A stretch of DNA of 64,000 nucleotides from Chondrocystis sp. NIES-4102. GTDB taxonomy: Bacteria; Cyanobacteriota; Cyanobacteriia; Cyanobacteriales; Xenococcaceae. Numbering within the stretch: the stretch's first letter is position 1; every line of letters starts with the position of its first letter. Location of the stretch: contig AP018281.1 of assembly GCA_002368355.1 (NCBI GenBank), positions 1,178,001 through 1,242,000 of the forward strand, in the 5' to 3' direction. The translations under genes were made by a program, and so were the position numbers. Positions 18,599 to 27,083 of the stretch are shown here, piece by piece. Under the pieces are notes generated by a model that was given only the letters and a program-made list of their open reading frames with translations, was not told where the DNA came from and ran no database searches.

Positions 18599-19594
18599 CT
18601 AGGACACACTGGAAAGATTTTCTGTCTGACTATTAGCTATTGTTGATGTTAAATCCACATTACCCCGTGTTGCCCGAAACATACCAAAACGACATAAACC
18701 CTTACCAAATGCTAAACGCATCAATAATAAAGTAGGAACTTCGCGCAAAGATTTAATAAACCCAGCCAAACCAAACATTACCAAACCTTGAGGTTTAACA
18801 ATTCCCTGCCAAATAGAATCTATCCAAGAAGGAAGAGTTGCCTCTGTCCAGTCGGCGGTAACTACTTCTCCTGCAACTAAACCCGTCTCGGCTAAAAGTT
18901 CACTAAAACCTTCAATACTAGAAAAAGCAGGGTGTGACCATTGGTCTAATAACTGTTTCATCACAGGTTTTTCCCAAAAATTAAGGGGAATGACACGATC
19001 ATCCCGTTGATTCCAGTCTGCCACAACTAAAATCCCACCAGGCTTAAGCACACGCAGTAATTCTCTGGCAAAAACTGCTTTATCGGGCATATGGGGTCCT
19101 GCCTCCACTGACCAAACGACATCAAAGCTAGCATCGGGAAAAGATAAAGCCATCGCATCATCTACCGCAAATTGAGCATCAACACCTGAAGGAGTTAATT
19201 CTTGGGCGCGTTTGACTTGTTGAGGGCTAATGGTGACACCTGTAACTTTAAATCCATAATCTTTAGCTAGGATACGGCTACTACCCCCTATACCACAACC
19301 AACATCTAACAGTGTTGTACCTGGGGATAATTTATCTAACCCTCCCCAACGCACCATTTCATGTACAAAATCATATTTAGCAGTGATAAAATCTTTAGAT
19401 TTTGGTGGTGTGCCATAATGTCCTAAATGAATATGTTCACCCCAATAGAATTCTAAAATACCGTCTTCTGTCCACTGGTCATAGGAATTGGCTACTGAGT
19501 CCGCAGATTGATAGCGACGGGCAGTTAGCAGGTAAACTGCAATACCTAACGCCAGCAAAACTACTAAAAAAACCAGAATGTTCGATAGATTCAT
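18599..19594 (-). CDS. 2-methyl-6-phytyl/solanesyl-benzoquinol methyltransferase
   Basis: SAM-dependent methyltransferase of the cyanobacterial MPBQ/MSBQ type (Synechocystis sll0418 group), acting in tocopherol and plastoquinone synthesis at membranes. The 331 residues start with a membrane helix (about residues 3-24). Then come VANSYDQWTEDGILEFYWGEHIHLG, SAM motif I LLDVGCGIGGSSRILA, GVTISPQQVKRAQEL and WSVEAGPHMPDK. This layout of N-terminal anchor plus gamma-tocopherol-methyltransferase-like domain is characteristic. Confidence 0.88.
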   Translation of the reverse strand: MNLSNILVFLVVLLALGIAVYLLTARRYQSADSVANSYDQWTEDGILEFYWGEHIHLGHYGTPPKSKDFITAKYDFVHEMVRWGGLDKLSPGTTLLDVGCGIGGSSRILAKDYGFKVTGVTISPQQVKRAQELTPSGVDAQFAVDDAMALSFPDASFDVVWSVEAGPHMPDKAVFARELLRVLKPGGILVVADWNQRDDRVIPLNFWEKPVMKQLLDQWSHPAFSSIEGFSELLAETGLVAGEVVTADWTEATLPSWIDSIWQGIVKPQGLVMFGLAGFIKSLREVPTLLLMRLAFGKGLCRFGMFRATRGNVDLTSTIANSQTENLSSVS

Positions 19595-19732
19595 TAGAAT
19601 AAATTATGAAGATATGTTACTAATTTTTTAAATATAACAATCTTTGGTTAACCTCACAAAAAGCAATTAAACTCCTTTAGTCCGTGGTTAAACCGCATTG
19701 GTTCATGTATTGATGTTTATTTACTAGAAAAG

Positions 19733-20494
19733 ATGATTTCAAATTTAGATAAAATTTTGGTTGCTGGTGCTACTGGTGGTGTGGGACAACTTGTAGTTGC
19801 TAAATTGCTCAATAAAAATCTGAATGTTCGAGGTTTAACGCGAGATAAAGCCAAGGCAGAATCAATGTTTGATGGTCGGGTGGAATTGGTGGAAGGTGAT
19901 ATTCGTTATCCTGACACTTTGACCAAAGCGACAGAAGGAGTTAATTATATTATTTGCTGTACAGGTACAACTGCTTTTCCTTCCCTCAAGTGGGATTTTG
20001 CAAATTTGTTTGAGCCTGCTAATAGTCCTGAAGCTGTAGATGGGGTTGGGGTTAAAAATTTAGTTTTGGCTGCACCCAAGGATTTAAAAAGATTTGTCTT
20101 TGTTTCTTCTTGTGGAGTATTACGTAAAGATCAATTTCCTTTTAATTTACTTAATGGTTTTGGAGTATTGGACGCTAAAATAATCGGCGAAAAAGCGATC
20201 GCAACTTCTGGTTTACCCTATACAATTATCCGCCCAGGAAGATTGATTGACGGCCCATATACTTCTTATGATTTAAATACTTTATTGCGCGCTAAAACTG
20301 ATGGTAAAAAAGATGTAGTCGTTGCTCTGGGTGATAATCTTAACGGCGATACTAGTCGTATAGATGTGGCAAATGCCTGTGTTGAGTCTTTATTTTATGA
20401 CACTACTATTAATCAAGATTTTTCCGTAGTTAATACAGGCGATCGCCCTGATGAGATTGACTGGGAGATGTTGTTTCGTAAGGCAACTATTTAA
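19733..20494 (+). CDS. NAD(P)-binding SDR (atypical, NmrA/Ycf39-like) protein
   Basis: 253-residue atypical short-chain dehydrogenase. The Rossmann motif is ILVAGATGGVGQLVVAKLL near the N-terminus, followed by VRGLTRDKAKAESMF, VEGDIRYPDTL, FVFVSSCGV and TIIRPGRLIDGPYT. The catalytic Tyr-x-x-x-Lys of classical SDRs is not evident, which is usual in this group. Plastid and cyanobacterial relatives are often thylakoid-associated chaperones or reductases. The substrate is unknown. A heptamer array starts immediately after the stop. Confidence 0.82.
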   Translation: MISNLDKILVAGATGGVGQLVVAKLLNKNLNVRGLTRDKAKAESMFDGRVELVEGDIRYPDTLTKATEGVNYIICCTGTTAFPSLKWDFANLFEPANSPEAVDGVGVKNLVLAAPKDLKRFVFVSSCGVLRKDQFPFNLLNGFGVLDAKIIGEKAIATSGLPYTIIRPGRLIDGPYTSYDLNTLLRAKTDGKKDVVVALGDNLNGDTSRIDVANACVESLFYDTTINQDFSVVNTGDRPDEIDWEMLFRKATI

Positions 20495-20500
20495 AAATTA

Positions 20501-20605
20501 GGTAGTGGGTAGTAGGTAGTGGGTAGTGGGTAGTGGGTAGTGGGTAGTGGGTAGTGGGTAGTGGGTAGTAGGTAGTGGGTAGTAGGTAGTGGGTAGTGGG
20601 TAATA
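20501..20605 (+). repeat. Tandem heptamer array (GTAGTGG)n
   Basis: About 15 consecutive 7-base units, mostly GTAGTGG with interspersed GTAGTAG, starting a few bases after the SDR gene stop. This is the short-tandemly-repeated-repeat type common in cyanobacteria, and the longest such run in the window. Confidence 0.85.
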
Positions 20606-20849
20606 GATAATGAAAATTACTACGCTGTTTTAGATAAAAATAATGGGGAAAGATCTAGGCAATTAGCCATTTCGATCTATTCCCCTGTGATTAAATTAAC
20701 TCTTAATACTATTTCTCACTCTTTAGCTGAAGAGATTAAAACTTTTAAATAAGAGCATTGACTCTTCTTAAATATCCTTCTCTCCTGACTTCAGGAGTGC
20801 ATTCGCTCAAGGCATGGAAACCACGCCCCAGAAGCTCTATTTGGGGAGA

Positions 20850-20927
20850 CCCCAAGACGAAGTCTATGCCTACGGCAGCTACGCAAACGCAGTACTCGGA
20901 GCTTGCATCCGTGTAATCGAAGACCGC
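20850..20927 (-). repeat. 78-base interspersed repeat, copy A
   Basis: From CCCCAAGACGAAGTC to GAAGACCGC. It matches the reverse complement of 39014-39091 with one visible mismatch. GC-rich against the AT-rich surroundings. Flanking bases are also partly shared (ATGCCTTGAGCGAAT- and GGTGCTGTGCTAAC-type segments), so the original unit is longer and rearranged. Confidence 0.75.
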
Positions 20928-21070
20928 AATGGCTTAACAAGTTAGCACAGCACCGCTCCTGACTCCTAACTCCTGAATTCTCTTATTCTACGAAGTCTCT
21001 TGTCCTAGTTGAGAATTGGTATAAGATTCTACTAATGATCACCCCTAAGCTGACGGGGTATAAATTAGGT

Positions 21071-24000
21071 TTAGCCAAAAGCGAAATCAGCACTATTTAA
21101 TTCGTTGAGGTTAACACCTTCTAAAAGAATCTGTCCGTTATTATTTGGAGTAATTAAAGTGCCTTCAGCCACATTAGTAATTAAACCTTGAGATACTAAA
21201 CCAGTAAACCAAGAATTAGCATTCAAATTACCAAAGCCTTGGAATTGAATTTTATCTTTACCTACTTCAAAGTCTTTAATAATATCTCGTTCACCAAATA
21301 GCAAGCTTTCATTTTGTACAAAGACAAAGGTATCTAACCCAGCACCACCAGCCATAATATCATTGCCACGACCACCAGTAATAATATCATTACCTGCTAG
21401 AGTGGGATCTTCGTTATAGGCTAGCAGTTTTATGGTATCTAAATGACCACCACGACCAAAGTTTACAGGTGTGCCAGTAGAAAGGAATTCTAAACGTTTA
21501 GTAGTGCCATCGCCAACAAAGTTAACGGTGTAGTTTTTCCATACTAAATTTGTATTGTTTAAACCATTTTCAGCTACCGAAAGTAAAGTAGTACCACCGA
21601 GTTTGACAGCGATCGCATTTACTTGGGCATTAAAGCCGTTACGGGGGGCATATTGGAAGGTGAGTTGATAGAATTTGCCAGCTTCCGTAGCAATATCACG
21701 GTAGATTTGACGGGTATCGGGATAAAGATTACTAGGATCTTCGTTAAGCTCAATGTGGTTGATTCCCCCAGCCGAGTTAGTACTCCAGTATTCAATCCGT
21801 CCATCAGTGGAATTCCAACCGTCGAGGGGTGCAGTCACAAAACCAGAGGCAGTATTGGGTGCTTCCTCAAAGTCTGTAGCGAATACGGTTGAAGCTATAG
21901 CAGGATTATCACCGAAGATTAGATCATTGCCAGCACCACCATTTAGAGTATCATTCCCAAGACCACCAGCGATCGTGTCATTGCCACCGAGATTAGGATT
22001 TTCGTTATAAGCTAGTAGTCTGATATCATCAAGACGACCACCACGACCATTACCAGTAGGTGTACCAGTAGAAAGGAATTCTAGGCGTTTAGTAGTACCA
22101 TCACCAATAAAGTTAACAGTGTAGGTTTTCCAAACTAAGTTTGTATTATTTAAACCATTTTCCGCCACCGAAAGTAGAGTTGTGCCACCGAGTTTGACAG
22201 CGATCGCATTTACTTGGGCATTAAAGCCGTTACGGGGGGCATATTGGAAGGTGAGTTGATAGAATTTGCCAGCTTCCGTAGCAATATCACGGTAGATTTG
22301 ACGAGTATCGGGATAAACATTACTGGGATCTTCGTTAAGTTCAATATGATTAACGCCTTCTGCTGAATTAGTACTCCAGTATTCAATACGTCCATCAGTA
22401 GAATTCCAACCATCGAGGGGTGCAACCACAAAACCATTAGTAGTATTAGGTGCTTCCTCAAAATCAGTAACAAAGACAGTTGTCGCTGGGGAAGTCGGGC
22501 GATCGCCATTAATCAGATCATTACCTTGCGCCCCAACCAAAATATCTTGTCCAGCTTCACCATTAATAAGATCATTACCGATGGTAGCGGAAAAAATACG
22601 AGCCTGATGCTGATTTATTTGACTAAAGAGCATTTCTACAGTGTTGCCATTAACAGATAAGCGATCGGCACCGATAATATTAGCTAGATTAGGATTAGCT
22701 AAATTTAATGAAACTTTACCCTCGCCGAAGAATGTATAGTCTAAGTTTGTGCCATCACCATTGAGTGATAGTAATTTGGCACGCATGGGTAATTGGGTGA
22801 TGCGAGTTACATTATCTTGAGTCGCCCCTAAATTAATAGTAAATTTACCGCCATTAGTGGGTAAAAAGACAGTCTTGTCATCGTAAGCATACCAATTATC
22901 TACACTCTTAATAACTTGGCTACTATTAATATCTAAACCAAAGTTACCCACATTATTAGCAATCACTTCTGCTGTAATTATATTGCCTACAGTGTTAACA
23001 ATTAATTTAGACTGTTCAAAAGCTTGAATTCGATCACTTGCATCAGCCAAGGTGGTAAATTCCGCGCCAGTATTATAAGCCTCTCTAATTAAAGCGGTGA
23101 ACATTTCTTGGGTATAACCATTATTACCCCAATTAGTTGGGCCGTAATCATGCCAAGGCATTAAAACAATAGGTTTATTAGCGTGATTAGTAACCTCACG
23201 ATATTGTCTTATCCATTCAGCTTGTGCTTGGGCTGCGTTTAAAGGTTGGGGAACAAAGCCACCATTACCATCGGGGACAGGAATACCAAATTCAAGTAAA
23301 GTAAAGTCAAACCAAAGGTTAGGGGCAAAATAAACCGATTCTTGTCCTGGTTTGAGGAAACCAAAAGCACCAGGATATCCTGCACCAACACTAGAATAAC
23401 CCCCAGAAAGATAATCAAAGTATTGAATAACTTCTAATGATGTAGGAAGTTGTTCAGGTGCGCCAGGTAAAGCAGCCCCAGTCAGCTTGATACCTAATTG
23501 CTGTTCAATAATTTTCTTAGACTGGTTGAATTCAAATTCAAGTTGAGCAGGAGTTGCAAAGTTAGTATTATTACTAGGATTGTAGCCTGCATATTCTTTG
23601 AGGTGAGTGTAGGAGTGAGTACCAATTTCATTACCAGCAGCCAATAAAGCCTGATAATAGGGACGAGAAACAGACCAATCAGTAAGTTGACCATCTGCTG
23701 GACTATTGCCAATATTGATGTAGTACGAGCCTACAAAATTAAAGTCAGTTTTCCATTGGTTGAGAATTGGTAATAATTTGTCATATATCCCAGGCGTACC
23801 ATCTTCAGGCTTGACACTATCAAATTCCTGAGACTGATCCATATCATTGCGCGATAGGAAGAGGGAACTATGGCGAGTCAAATTTAGGCTGACACTGGGC
23901 TGATCATTAAAAGTAGACCAGCGTATTGCTTCCCAAGCTAAATTATTGTCACCCAAATAACTAGTAGTGGCAAAATGTACATTACGTCCGCCTGTCTCAG

Positions 24001-25609
24001 TTGCCACCACCGCATTATAAGTTTGACCATTAACAGTTTGGTTAACTAAAACTTCACTAGGGAAACGGGAATCGACGCTTTGATAAGTAGCAAAACCAAT
24101 GGGGTTGCGATATTGACGGATGATTTCCCCAGAATTATACCCTTGCATCACAGGATTAGTTGTACCTTGGGCGGTGAGGGAAACACTACCACTACCAAAA
24201 GCAACAGGTTGGAGACCTAATAAGGTTTTCATGCGAGCATAAGGATCGCCTGCATGAACTGCACCTGTTTCATCATTAGTCATGAAGTCCCCAGCCGAAA
24301 CAATGCCAATTTTGTATTGGTATATGGCATCAGTAAGGGTATCTTGAATTGCTTGCAAGTCCGCTTTAGCAACATTACGAATACTAGGAAAGATTAGGGT
24401 ATCGTAGTTAGCAAGTTTATTAATATCTTTTAAATCTGCTTCGGTGAGAAGATCAAAAGGAATACCTGCCATCATCGCTTCTTCTTGCATCGACATAAAT
24501 AGCTGAGAATAACCTGTACGATTAGCCTCAATATCAGCCAAGCCAAAGAATTGATCAGCAGTAGTTTGAGAGAAAACAATTCCTACCTTCTTACTAACAT
24601 CAGTGCGTGCTGGTAAGGCTGCATCTGCTTCAATGGTATATTTTTGGTTGCCATAGTTTCCTGGTAAAAAGACTTGGTTATTTACATCAACTACTACGTC
24701 TACACCTGGATTGGTATCGTTAATTAAAGCCACAGGCACGGCAAATTCAACTATCTGTCTACTCGCATCATAAACATGGTTTAATGCCCCAGAAACAAAG
24801 TTTTCCCCCGCAGCACCAGTATAAAGATAGGGTTGATTATCTGTGAAAAAATTAATGTTATATTCTGCGCCAAAATTAGATCCAAAAATTTGATAACCTG
24901 TAGCAGAATTTTGGTCGCTATTTAACCAGACAGTGGTGTTTGCACCGATCGCTGTACCGTCCGCTTTAATAGCAAATACGTAAGTATCCCCTGCTAATTT
25001 GCCGTATACTTCATACCCAGGTTGACCTGTACCAGGCAAAAAGTCTAATCTGTCATTGCTTGTCCAATCTGCTAAATTACCATCTAGGGTAATATTGCCA
25101 TAGGTCGTATTAAGTTCTAAGGTAACTGTCTGACCATTGATTACTACTGTGGTGGTGTCATTTTCAGTTTGTAGTGTCGCCAGTTGTGAGGCTGATAATT
25201 GTTGCCCACTCACTGTGGCTGCAAAGATTGCACCTTCATCTCCCGCAGTGTCGGTAGAATTTAATTGAGTATCTAAATAATGTCCGATTTCTTCTAAGAG
25301 AACATTGGTAATTACTGTCTGATTGTTGCTATTTTGAATTATAAATTCTTCTGAAATATAAATTTTATTATTAGTTGCATCAAAGGCTGCATTTCCACCA
25401 TTGATACTGATAGCGGTAACTATTTCTATCTCAGGTAATTGTTCCCCAGTTACTATATTTTTGATTAATTTAGTAGTTGCAACTGTATCAGTTTGCTCAC
25501 CAAAGATGAGACTAATTTTAGTTATTAAATCTTGTTCGCTTAATAATCCAGATAGTTGGAGTAAACCCTCCTGTAAAGAAGAGCATAAAGTATTATTAAT
25601 AGTTTTCAT
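21071..25609 (-). CDS. Secreted RTX protein with polysaccharide-deacetylase domain
   Basis: 1512 residues, several domains. Residues 1-165: a metallopeptidase-like N-terminal module with LLEEIGHYLDTQL, seen in many cyanobacterial RTX proteins. About 166-345: a DOMON/CBM9-like sandwich. About 348-560: a flavodoxin/amidotransferase-like domain. About 575-870: a NodB/CE4-like deacetylase domain with SRNDMD and GTHSYTHL, the metal Asp and His-x-x-x-His. About 1042-1203 and 1239-1403: two almost identical DUF642-like carbohydrate-binding repeats, each followed by RTX calcium nonapeptides (GGLGNDTLNGGAGND). The lack of a signal peptide and the C-terminal RTX imply type I secretion. It is probably a modifier of extracellular polysaccharide and shares its direction with galE. 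Confidence 0.82.
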   Translation of the reverse strand: MKTINNTLCSSLQEGLLQLSGLLSEQDLITKISLIFGEQTDTVATTKLIKNIVTGEQLPEIEIVTAISINGGNAAFDATNNKIYISEEFIIQNSNNQTVITNVLLEEIGHYLDTQLNSTDTAGDEGAIFAATVSGQQLSASQLATLQTENDTTTVVINGQTVTLELNTTYGNITLDGNLADWTSNDRLDFLPGTGQPGYEVYGKLAGDTYVFAIKADGTAIGANTTVWLNSDQNSATGYQIFGSNFGAEYNINFFTDNQPYLYTGAAGENFVSGALNHVYDASRQIVEFAVPVALINDTNPGVDVVVDVNNQVFLPGNYGNQKYTIEADAALPARTDVSKKVGIVFSQTTADQFFGLADIEANRTGYSQLFMSMQEEAMMAGIPFDLLTEADLKDINKLANYDTLIFPSIRNVAKADLQAIQDTLTDAIYQYKIGIVSAGDFMTNDETGAVHAGDPYARMKTLLGLQPVAFGSGSVSLTAQGTTNPVMQGYNSGEIIRQYRNPIGFATYQSVDSRFPSEVLVNQTVNGQTYNAVVATETGGRNVHFATTSYLGDNNLAWEAIRWSTFNDQPSVSLNLTRHSSLFLSRNDMDQSQEFDSVKPEDGTPGIYDKLLPILNQWKTDFNFVGSYYINIGNSPADGQLTDWSVSRPYYQALLAAGNEIGTHSYTHLKEYAGYNPSNNTNFATPAQLEFEFNQSKKIIEQQLGIKLTGAALPGAPEQLPTSLEVIQYFDYLSGGYSSVGAGYPGAFGFLKPGQESVYFAPNLWFDFTLLEFGIPVPDGNGGFVPQPLNAAQAQAEWIRQYREVTNHANKPIVLMPWHDYGPTNWGNNGYTQEMFTALIREAYNTGAEFTTLADASDRIQAFEQSKLIVNTVGNIITAEVIANNVGNFGLDINSSQVIKSVDNWYAYDDKTVFLPTNGGKFTINLGATQDNVTRITQLPMRAKLLSLNGDGTNLDYTFFGEGKVSLNLANPNLANIIGADRLSVNGNTVEMLFSQINQHQARIFSATIGNDLINGEAGQDILVGAQGNDLINGDRPTSPATTVFVTDFEEAPNTTNGFVVAPLDGWNSTDGRIEYWSTNSAEGVNHIELNEDPSNVYPDTRQIYRDIATEAGKFYQLTFQYAPRNGFNAQVNAIAVKLGGTTLLSVAENGLNNTNLVWKTYTVNFIGDGTTKRLEFLSTGTPTGNGRGGRLDDIRLLAYNENPNLGGNDTIAGGLGNDTLNGGAGNDLIFGDNPAIASTVFATDFEEAPNTASGFVTAPLDGWNSTDGRIEYWSTNSAGGINHIELNEDPSNLYPDTRQIYRDIATEAGKFYQLTFQYAPRNGFNAQVNAIAVKLGGTTLLSVAENGLNNTNLVWKNYTVNFVGDGTTKRLEFLSTGTPVNFGRGGHLDTIKLLAYNEDPTLAGNDIITGGRGNDIMAGGAGLDTFVFVQNESLLFGERDIIKDFEVGKDKIQFQGFGNLNANSWFTGLVSQGLITNVAEGTLITPNNNGQILLEGVNLNELNSADFAFG
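21396..22490 (-). repeat. Intragenic duplication of about 490 bases
   Basis: Two near-identical segments inside the RTX gene, about 21400-21893 and 21999-22482, encode the paired DUF642-like domains and their RTX linkers. DNA-level identity is very high over long stretches, such as the run containing CGTTACGGGGGGCATATTGG in both, indicating a recent duplication or gene conversion. Confidence 0.8.
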
Positions 25610-25718
25610 AGTATTTATTTTAAACGTAATTGTATAAATTATTTTTAATATTTTGCTTGATTATTTAAAGTCTAGAAATTGAGGATAATATTACATCTAG
25701 ACTTAAAAAGATTATTAA

Positions 25719-26708
25719 TTAAATTAGAACTAACTGCTTCTTTTTCTCCCAAGCCAAAGCAGTATTTAAAATAACTTCGAGATCATTATATTTAGGCTGC
25801 CAACCCAAAACTTGACGAATGCGATAGCCACTGGCAATAACACAAGCTGGATCTCCTGGTCTTCTGGGGAATTCAATTACAGGAAAATCAACACCACTAA
25901 TTTCTTTGAGTTTATTTAGAACTTGTCTAACGCTATAACCAGTACCATATCCACAATTGAGAATTTCACTTGTGCCTCCAGCTTCTAAATAACACAAAGC
26001 ATCTATATGTGCTGCTGCTAAATCTTCTACATGGATGTAATCTCTGATTCCTGTACCATCTGGAGTATCAAAATCTGTACCAAAAATGCCCACCGCAGGA
26101 CGAATACCTAAAGCTGCATCGCAAGCCACCCTAATTAAATGACTAGCTTTTTTAGCAGATTGACCGATGTTACCTGTTAAATCTGCACCAGCAACATTAA
26201 AATAACGTAAGATTACATACTTGAAATTAGAACTACGTGCATAGTCTTGAATCATACGTTCACTCATCAATTTTGAGCAGCCATAAGGATTTATGGGATT
26301 AGTTGCACAGCTTTCAGTGACTGGGTTTTCTTCAGGTTCTCCATAAACAGCAGCAGTACTTGAGAAGATGAATTTATCAACTCCATATGTTTGACAACAA
26401 TGAAGTAAATTTAGGGTATTGAGAGTATTGTTTGAATAATAATTTAAAGGATTAGCAACTGATTCGGGAACAGAAATACTGGCTGCAAAATGTAAAACAG
26501 CTTCGATTTTGTAGCGTTGAAATACTTGCTTAAGGGTGGTTATATCTGCAAGATCACCTACAATTAAGTCTTTACCTAGTACGGCTTTTACTGACCCTGT
26601 GGAAAGATTATCATAAACAATTACGTCATATCCTGCTAGTCCTAATTGGCGTACTGTATGAGAACCAATATATCCTGCTCCACCAGTTATTAATATTTTT
26701 TTCGTCAT
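25719..26708 (-). CDS. galE: UDP-glucose 4-epimerase
   Basis: Interconverts UDP-glucose and UDP-galactose, and in some versions the N-acetyl forms. The 329 residues carry ILITGGAGYIGSHTV (NAD), FIFSSTAAVYG (Ser), NPYGCSKLMSERM (catalytic Tyr-x-x-x-Lys) and VILRYFNVAGAD. It lies between the RTX deacetylase (same strand, 110 bases downstream) and a divergent membrane protein, at the edge of the PelF/PelG genes. It is a good candidate to supply galactose or GalNAc units for that polymer (inference). Confidence 0.94.
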   Translation of the reverse strand: MTKKILITGGAGYIGSHTVRQLGLAGYDVIVYDNLSTGSVKAVLGKDLIVGDLADITTLKQVFQRYKIEAVLHFAASISVPESVANPLNYYSNNTLNTLNLLHCCQTYGVDKFIFSSTAAVYGEPEENPVTESCATNPINPYGCSKLMSERMIQDYARSSNFKYVILRYFNVAGADLTGNIGQSAKKASHLIRVACDAALGIRPAVGIFGTDFDTPDGTGIRDYIHVEDLAAAHIDALCYLEAGGTSEILNCGYGTGYSVRQVLNKLKEISGVDFPVIEFPRRPGDPACVIASGYRIRQVLGWQPKYNDLEVILNTALAWEKKKQLVLI

Positions 26709-27083
26709 AGAATATGCTTAAGAGTTTTTACTTGTTCTCTCAAAATTATGCTCTTTGGCAATTCAAAATGGGTAAAGTTAAAATGAATTTTATATAAATA
26801 AAACAACAAGAAAAATCGATATATCTTTATTAAAATTTTATTTATTTTATTGCATTTAACACAATAATTTTATTTTAGTTTTAGATATTTAGTGCTATCA
26901 AATACAATTAGCTCATTTAGTGTTACTCATTTAGCCAATCTGAGGTTAAAATTTTAGTTTAAATATCAATAGGATAAGTATTTAGTTAAGTAAAAATGCT
27001 GATATTTAAGTTTGTTAAAAGCTTTTAGCCATGAATTACTATTTTAGTTTCATATATAAAATCAGCAGCGCAAAATTCCTTAT
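26709..27083. other. Divergent AT-rich promoter region
   Basis: No gene seen. The 375 bases are very AT-rich with several A/T runs between galE and the membrane protein. They should contain both promoters, but I cannot single out a reliable -35/-10. Confidence 0.5.

Larger units (their letters stand above)
20495..21070. repeat. Repeat-dense intergenic region
   Basis: About 15 copies of the heptamer GTAGTGG/GTAGTAG lie at 20501-20605. A compound repeat at 20780-20960 includes a 78-base block (20850-20927) that recurs in inverse orientation at 39014-39091 with one mismatch. ACTCCTGACTCCTAACTCC-type repeats follow. I see no gene. Confidence 0.75.

Noticed and set aside
20501-20605. Heptamer array considered as a CRISPR array
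   Set aside because: The unit is seven bases with no unique spacers and no cas genes nearby; it is a simple tandem repeat.
22210-22509. Frames antisense or shifted within the RTX gene duplication (also 21619-21804)
   Set aside because: The two frames are nearly identical only because the underlying DNA is duplicated; the true frame encodes the DUF642-like modules.
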